This document shows positions 62,491 through 64,000 of a stretch of 64,000 bases of DNA, piece after piece. The stretch is from Rhizobium sp. SG_E_25_P2 (lineage in GTDB: Bacteria > Pseudomonadota > Alphaproteobacteria > Rhizobiales > Rhizobiaceae): NCBI RefSeq assembly GCF_029892285.1, contig NZ_JARXVM010000021.1:1-64000 (forward strand), in the 5' to 3' direction. The position numbers were made by a program, and so were the translations under genes. The notes under the pieces are model-generated. The model had not been told where the DNA came from and searched no databases. It saw nothing but the letters and a program-made list of their open reading frames with translations. How positions within the stretch are numbered: position 1 is the first letter of the stretch; each line of letters opens with the position of its first letter.

Positions 62491-63858
62491 TTACGCACGC
62501 TCGAAGCCGCGCGCCACCTCCCAGTCCGTCACGCGACGATCATACTCCTCCTGCTCCCAGCGCGCCGCGCGGGTGTAATGATCCACCACGTCGTCGCCGA
62601 AGGCTTCCCGCAGCAGGGTCGAATTGGTGAACATGTCGGTGGCGTCGCGCAGCGTTTTTGGCACTTCGCGCACGCCGGCTGCGCCATAGGCGTCGCCGCT
62701 GAACGGATCTTCGAGCTCCATCTTCTTCTCGATCCCGTCGATGCCGGCCGCAAGCAGCGCCGCAAAGGCGATATAGGGATTGAGGTCAGAGCCGCCGACG
62801 CGGCATTCGATGCGGATGCCTTTGCCGCCGTCGCCGCACAGGCGGTAGCCGGCGGTGCGGTTGTCCTTGGACCATACCGCCTTGGTCGGCGCGAAGGTGC
62901 CAGCCACGAAGCGCTTGTAGGAATTGATATAGGGCGCGAGCGCCAGGGTGATCTCACCGGCATGCGCCAGCAGGCCCGCCACATAATGCTCCATCAGCTT
63001 GGACATGCCGTAGCGGCCATTGGGATCAAAGAACAGCGGCTTGCCGTCGAGCGACCACAGCGACTGATGCACATGCGAGGACGAACCGGCGGCGGTGTAA
63101 TTCCACTTGGCGAGGAAAGTGATCGCCTTGCCGCGGCTCCAGGCGATTTCCTTGCAGCCATTTTTGATGATGGCGTGCCGGTCGGCCATGGTCAGCGCTT
63201 CGGCATAGCGGACATTGATTTCTTCCTGGCCGGCGGAGGCCTCGCCCTTGGAATTCTCGACCGGAATGCCCGCCCCCTGCAATCCGTTGCGGATCGCCCG
63301 CATCACGTCTTCTTCCTTGGTGGTCTGGAAGATGTGGTAGTCCTCATTATAGGCAGAGACGAGTTGCAGATCGCGATAGCCGCTCTGGCGGGCGTCGTCA
63401 TAGGTCTGGTCGAACAGGAAGAATTCGAGTTCGGTGGCCATGAAGGCCTTCATGCCCATGGCTTCAAGACGCTTGACCTGTTTTTTGAGGATGGCGCGCG
63501 GCGAATGCGGCACTTCCTCGTGGGTGTGATGGTCGAGCATGTCGCACAGCACCATGGCTGTGCCTTCGAGCCAGGGAATACGACGCAGCGTCGAAAGATC
63601 CGGCTTCATCGTATAGTCGCCATAACCCTTTTCCCAGGACGTCGACTTGTAGCCGGAAACGGTCTCCATCTCCATGTCGGTGGCGAGCAGATAGTTGCAG
63701 CTATGGGTTTCCTCATAAGCGCTTTCGACGAAATACTGCGCCTGGAACCGCTTGCCCATCAAGCGGCCCTGCATATCGACCTGAACGGCCAGAACCGTGT
63801 CGATACGGCCCTCGGCCACGTCCTTCTTGAGGTCGTCGAATGAATAGGCGGTGCTCAT
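62491..63858 (-). CDS. glutamine-synthetase-family protein, gamma-glutamylpolyamine synthetase-like
   Basis: 455 aa from the ATG at 63858; the ATG at 63870 is an alternative, and the ribosome site is weak for both. Glutamine synthetase fold: ATELEFFLF with metal-binding glutamates, GQEEINVRYAEALTMADRHA, GSSSHVHQSLW, and AVWSKDNRTAGYRL plus IECRVGGSDLNPYIAFAALL in the ATP site. These match PuuA/GlnT-like enzymes better than GlnA, lacking an adenylylation loop. Likely links glutamate to putrescine or another amine, feeding the aldehyde dehydrogenase downstream. Confidence 0.87.
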   Translation of the reverse strand: MSTAYSFDDLKKDVAEGRIDTVLAVQVDMQGRLMGKRFQAQYFVESAYEETHSCNYLLATDMEMETVSGYKSTSWEKGYGDYTMKPDLSTLRRIPWLEGTAMVLCDMLDHHTHEEVPHSPRAILKKQVKRLEAMGMKAFMATELEFFLFDQTYDDARQSGYRDLQLVSAYNEDYHIFQTTKEEDVMRAIRNGLQGAGIPVENSKGEASAGQEEINVRYAEALTMADRHAIIKNGCKEIAWSRGKAITFLAKWNYTAAGSSSHVHQSLWSLDGKPLFFDPNGRYGMSKLMEHYVAGLLAHAGEITLALAPYINSYKRFVAGTFAPTKAVWSKDNRTAGYRLCGDGGKGIRIECRVGGSDLNPYIAFAALLAAGIDGIEKKMELEDPFSGDAYGAAGVREVPKTLRDATDMFTNSTLLREAFGDDVVDHYTRAARWEQEEYDRRVTDWEVARGFERA

Positions 63859-63925
63859 GAGGAAATCCATTCTTGTTCTGTCCGGGCCGTCCGGCCCGTT
63901 GTTCCCGTTATTTATGGAAAGAGAA

Positions 63926-63959
63926 AGCCGCCTCCGGCCCACCATGACCGGAGGCGGCT
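63926..63959 (-). terminator. terminator of the gene at the right edge
   Basis: AGCCGCCTCCGG (63926-63937) pairs perfectly with CCGGAGGCGGCT (63948-63959). On the minus strand TTTCTCTTTCC follows. It starts 12 bases past the stop of the partial gene. Confidence 0.75.
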
Positions 63960-63971
63960 CACATTCTTGGA

Positions 63972-64000
63972 TCAGCCTTCGCCCACCGCCCGTTCGGCAG
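63972..64000 (-). CDS. C-terminal end of an unidentified gene (cut by the window)
   Basis: The TGA at 63972-63974 closes a minus-strand frame reading AERAVGEG at its end. A terminator directly downstream supports a real stop. Too short to identify; in similar clusters another glutamine-synthetase-family or amidotransferase gene may lie here. Confidence 0.4.

Noticed and set aside
1-64000. tRNA, rRNA and CRISPR arrays
   Set aside because: No cloverleaf-like segments with a GTTC-A-A loop, no rRNA stretches and no regularly spaced direct repeats were found by eye; small RNAs without clear signatures could be missed.

Overview
The window is high-GC chromosomal DNA from an alphaproteobacterium, most likely Hyphomicrobiales (Rhizobiales); I could not narrow the family. 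The evidence is the gene set and order: a complete mraZ-to-murB division/cell-wall cluster, diphosphate-dependent phosphofructokinase, BtaA/BtaB betaine-lipid genes, an ArsR-methyltransferase regulator next to metF, EttA, a FIST-domain chemoreceptor, and CtrA-type TTAA-N7-TTAA boxes. No tRNA, rRNA operon, CRISPR array or intact insertion sequence was seen.

Layout. 1-148: intergenic, with two hairpins that end the cell-wall operon. 149-14033 (minus): mraZ-rsmH-ftsL-ftsI-murE-murF-mraY-murD-ftsW-murG-murC-murB, mostly overlapping or a few bases apart, driven from a promoter that overlaps a TGGG-N6 repeat array matching an MraZ operator. A CtrA-type box lies in the only large gap, before ftsW. 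14381-14786: RNase P RNA. 14787-15935: a small accessory patch with a very AT-rich ORFan and an orphan ParD-like antitoxin gene. 16009-23489: FAD oxidoreductase, an HscC-type Hsp70 with two tandem J-like membrane proteins, an AmpD-type amidase, a TerB-J (DjlA-like) protein and a small secreted protein. 23759-30711: pfp, an SLT lipoprotein, then epimerase/TetR/DinB/hydrolase genes and a serine hydrolase. 30876-38136: GGDEF-EAL protein, btaA-btaB behind a PHO-box-like site, GH25 and MltB-type muramidases, an EamA transporter and a 25-residue membrane peptide. 38233-43961: metF and its presumed regulator, ettA, RNase T2, a lysophospholipase-like hydrolase. 43995-54786: FIST chemoreceptor, TerC, a ThDP enzyme, pentapeptide protein, SulP transporter with a structured leader, MCP, a TIGR01244 phosphatase-like protein and a DUF4432 protein. 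54961-64000: L,D-transpeptidase, an alpha-oxoamine-synthase-type PLP enzyme beside a LuxR solo, an alcohol/aldehyde dehydrogenase pair, an XRE-PIN toxin-antitoxin pair, a gamma-glutamylpolyamine-synthetase-like protein, and the tail of one more gene.

How it fits together. Peptidoglycan dominates: precursor synthesis (MurB-G, MraY), septal synthesis (FtsW, FtsI, FtsL), and remodelling (amidase, two lytic transglycosylases, GH25, L,D-transpeptidase). Cell-cycle control is suggested by CtrA-type boxes before ftsW, the SLT lipoprotein and the MCP. Phosphate-stress lipid remodelling (btaAB), the methionine/SAM cycle (metF plus regulator) and possible small-molecule signalling (PLP synthase plus LuxR solo) are the other coherent units. 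The best candidates for unusual biology are the HscC/J-like trio, the AT-rich ORFan beside rnpB, the 25-aa membrane peptide with its own terminator, the PLP synthase/LuxR pair and the structured SulP leader. All functional calls come from reading protein motifs and gene order, not from searches.
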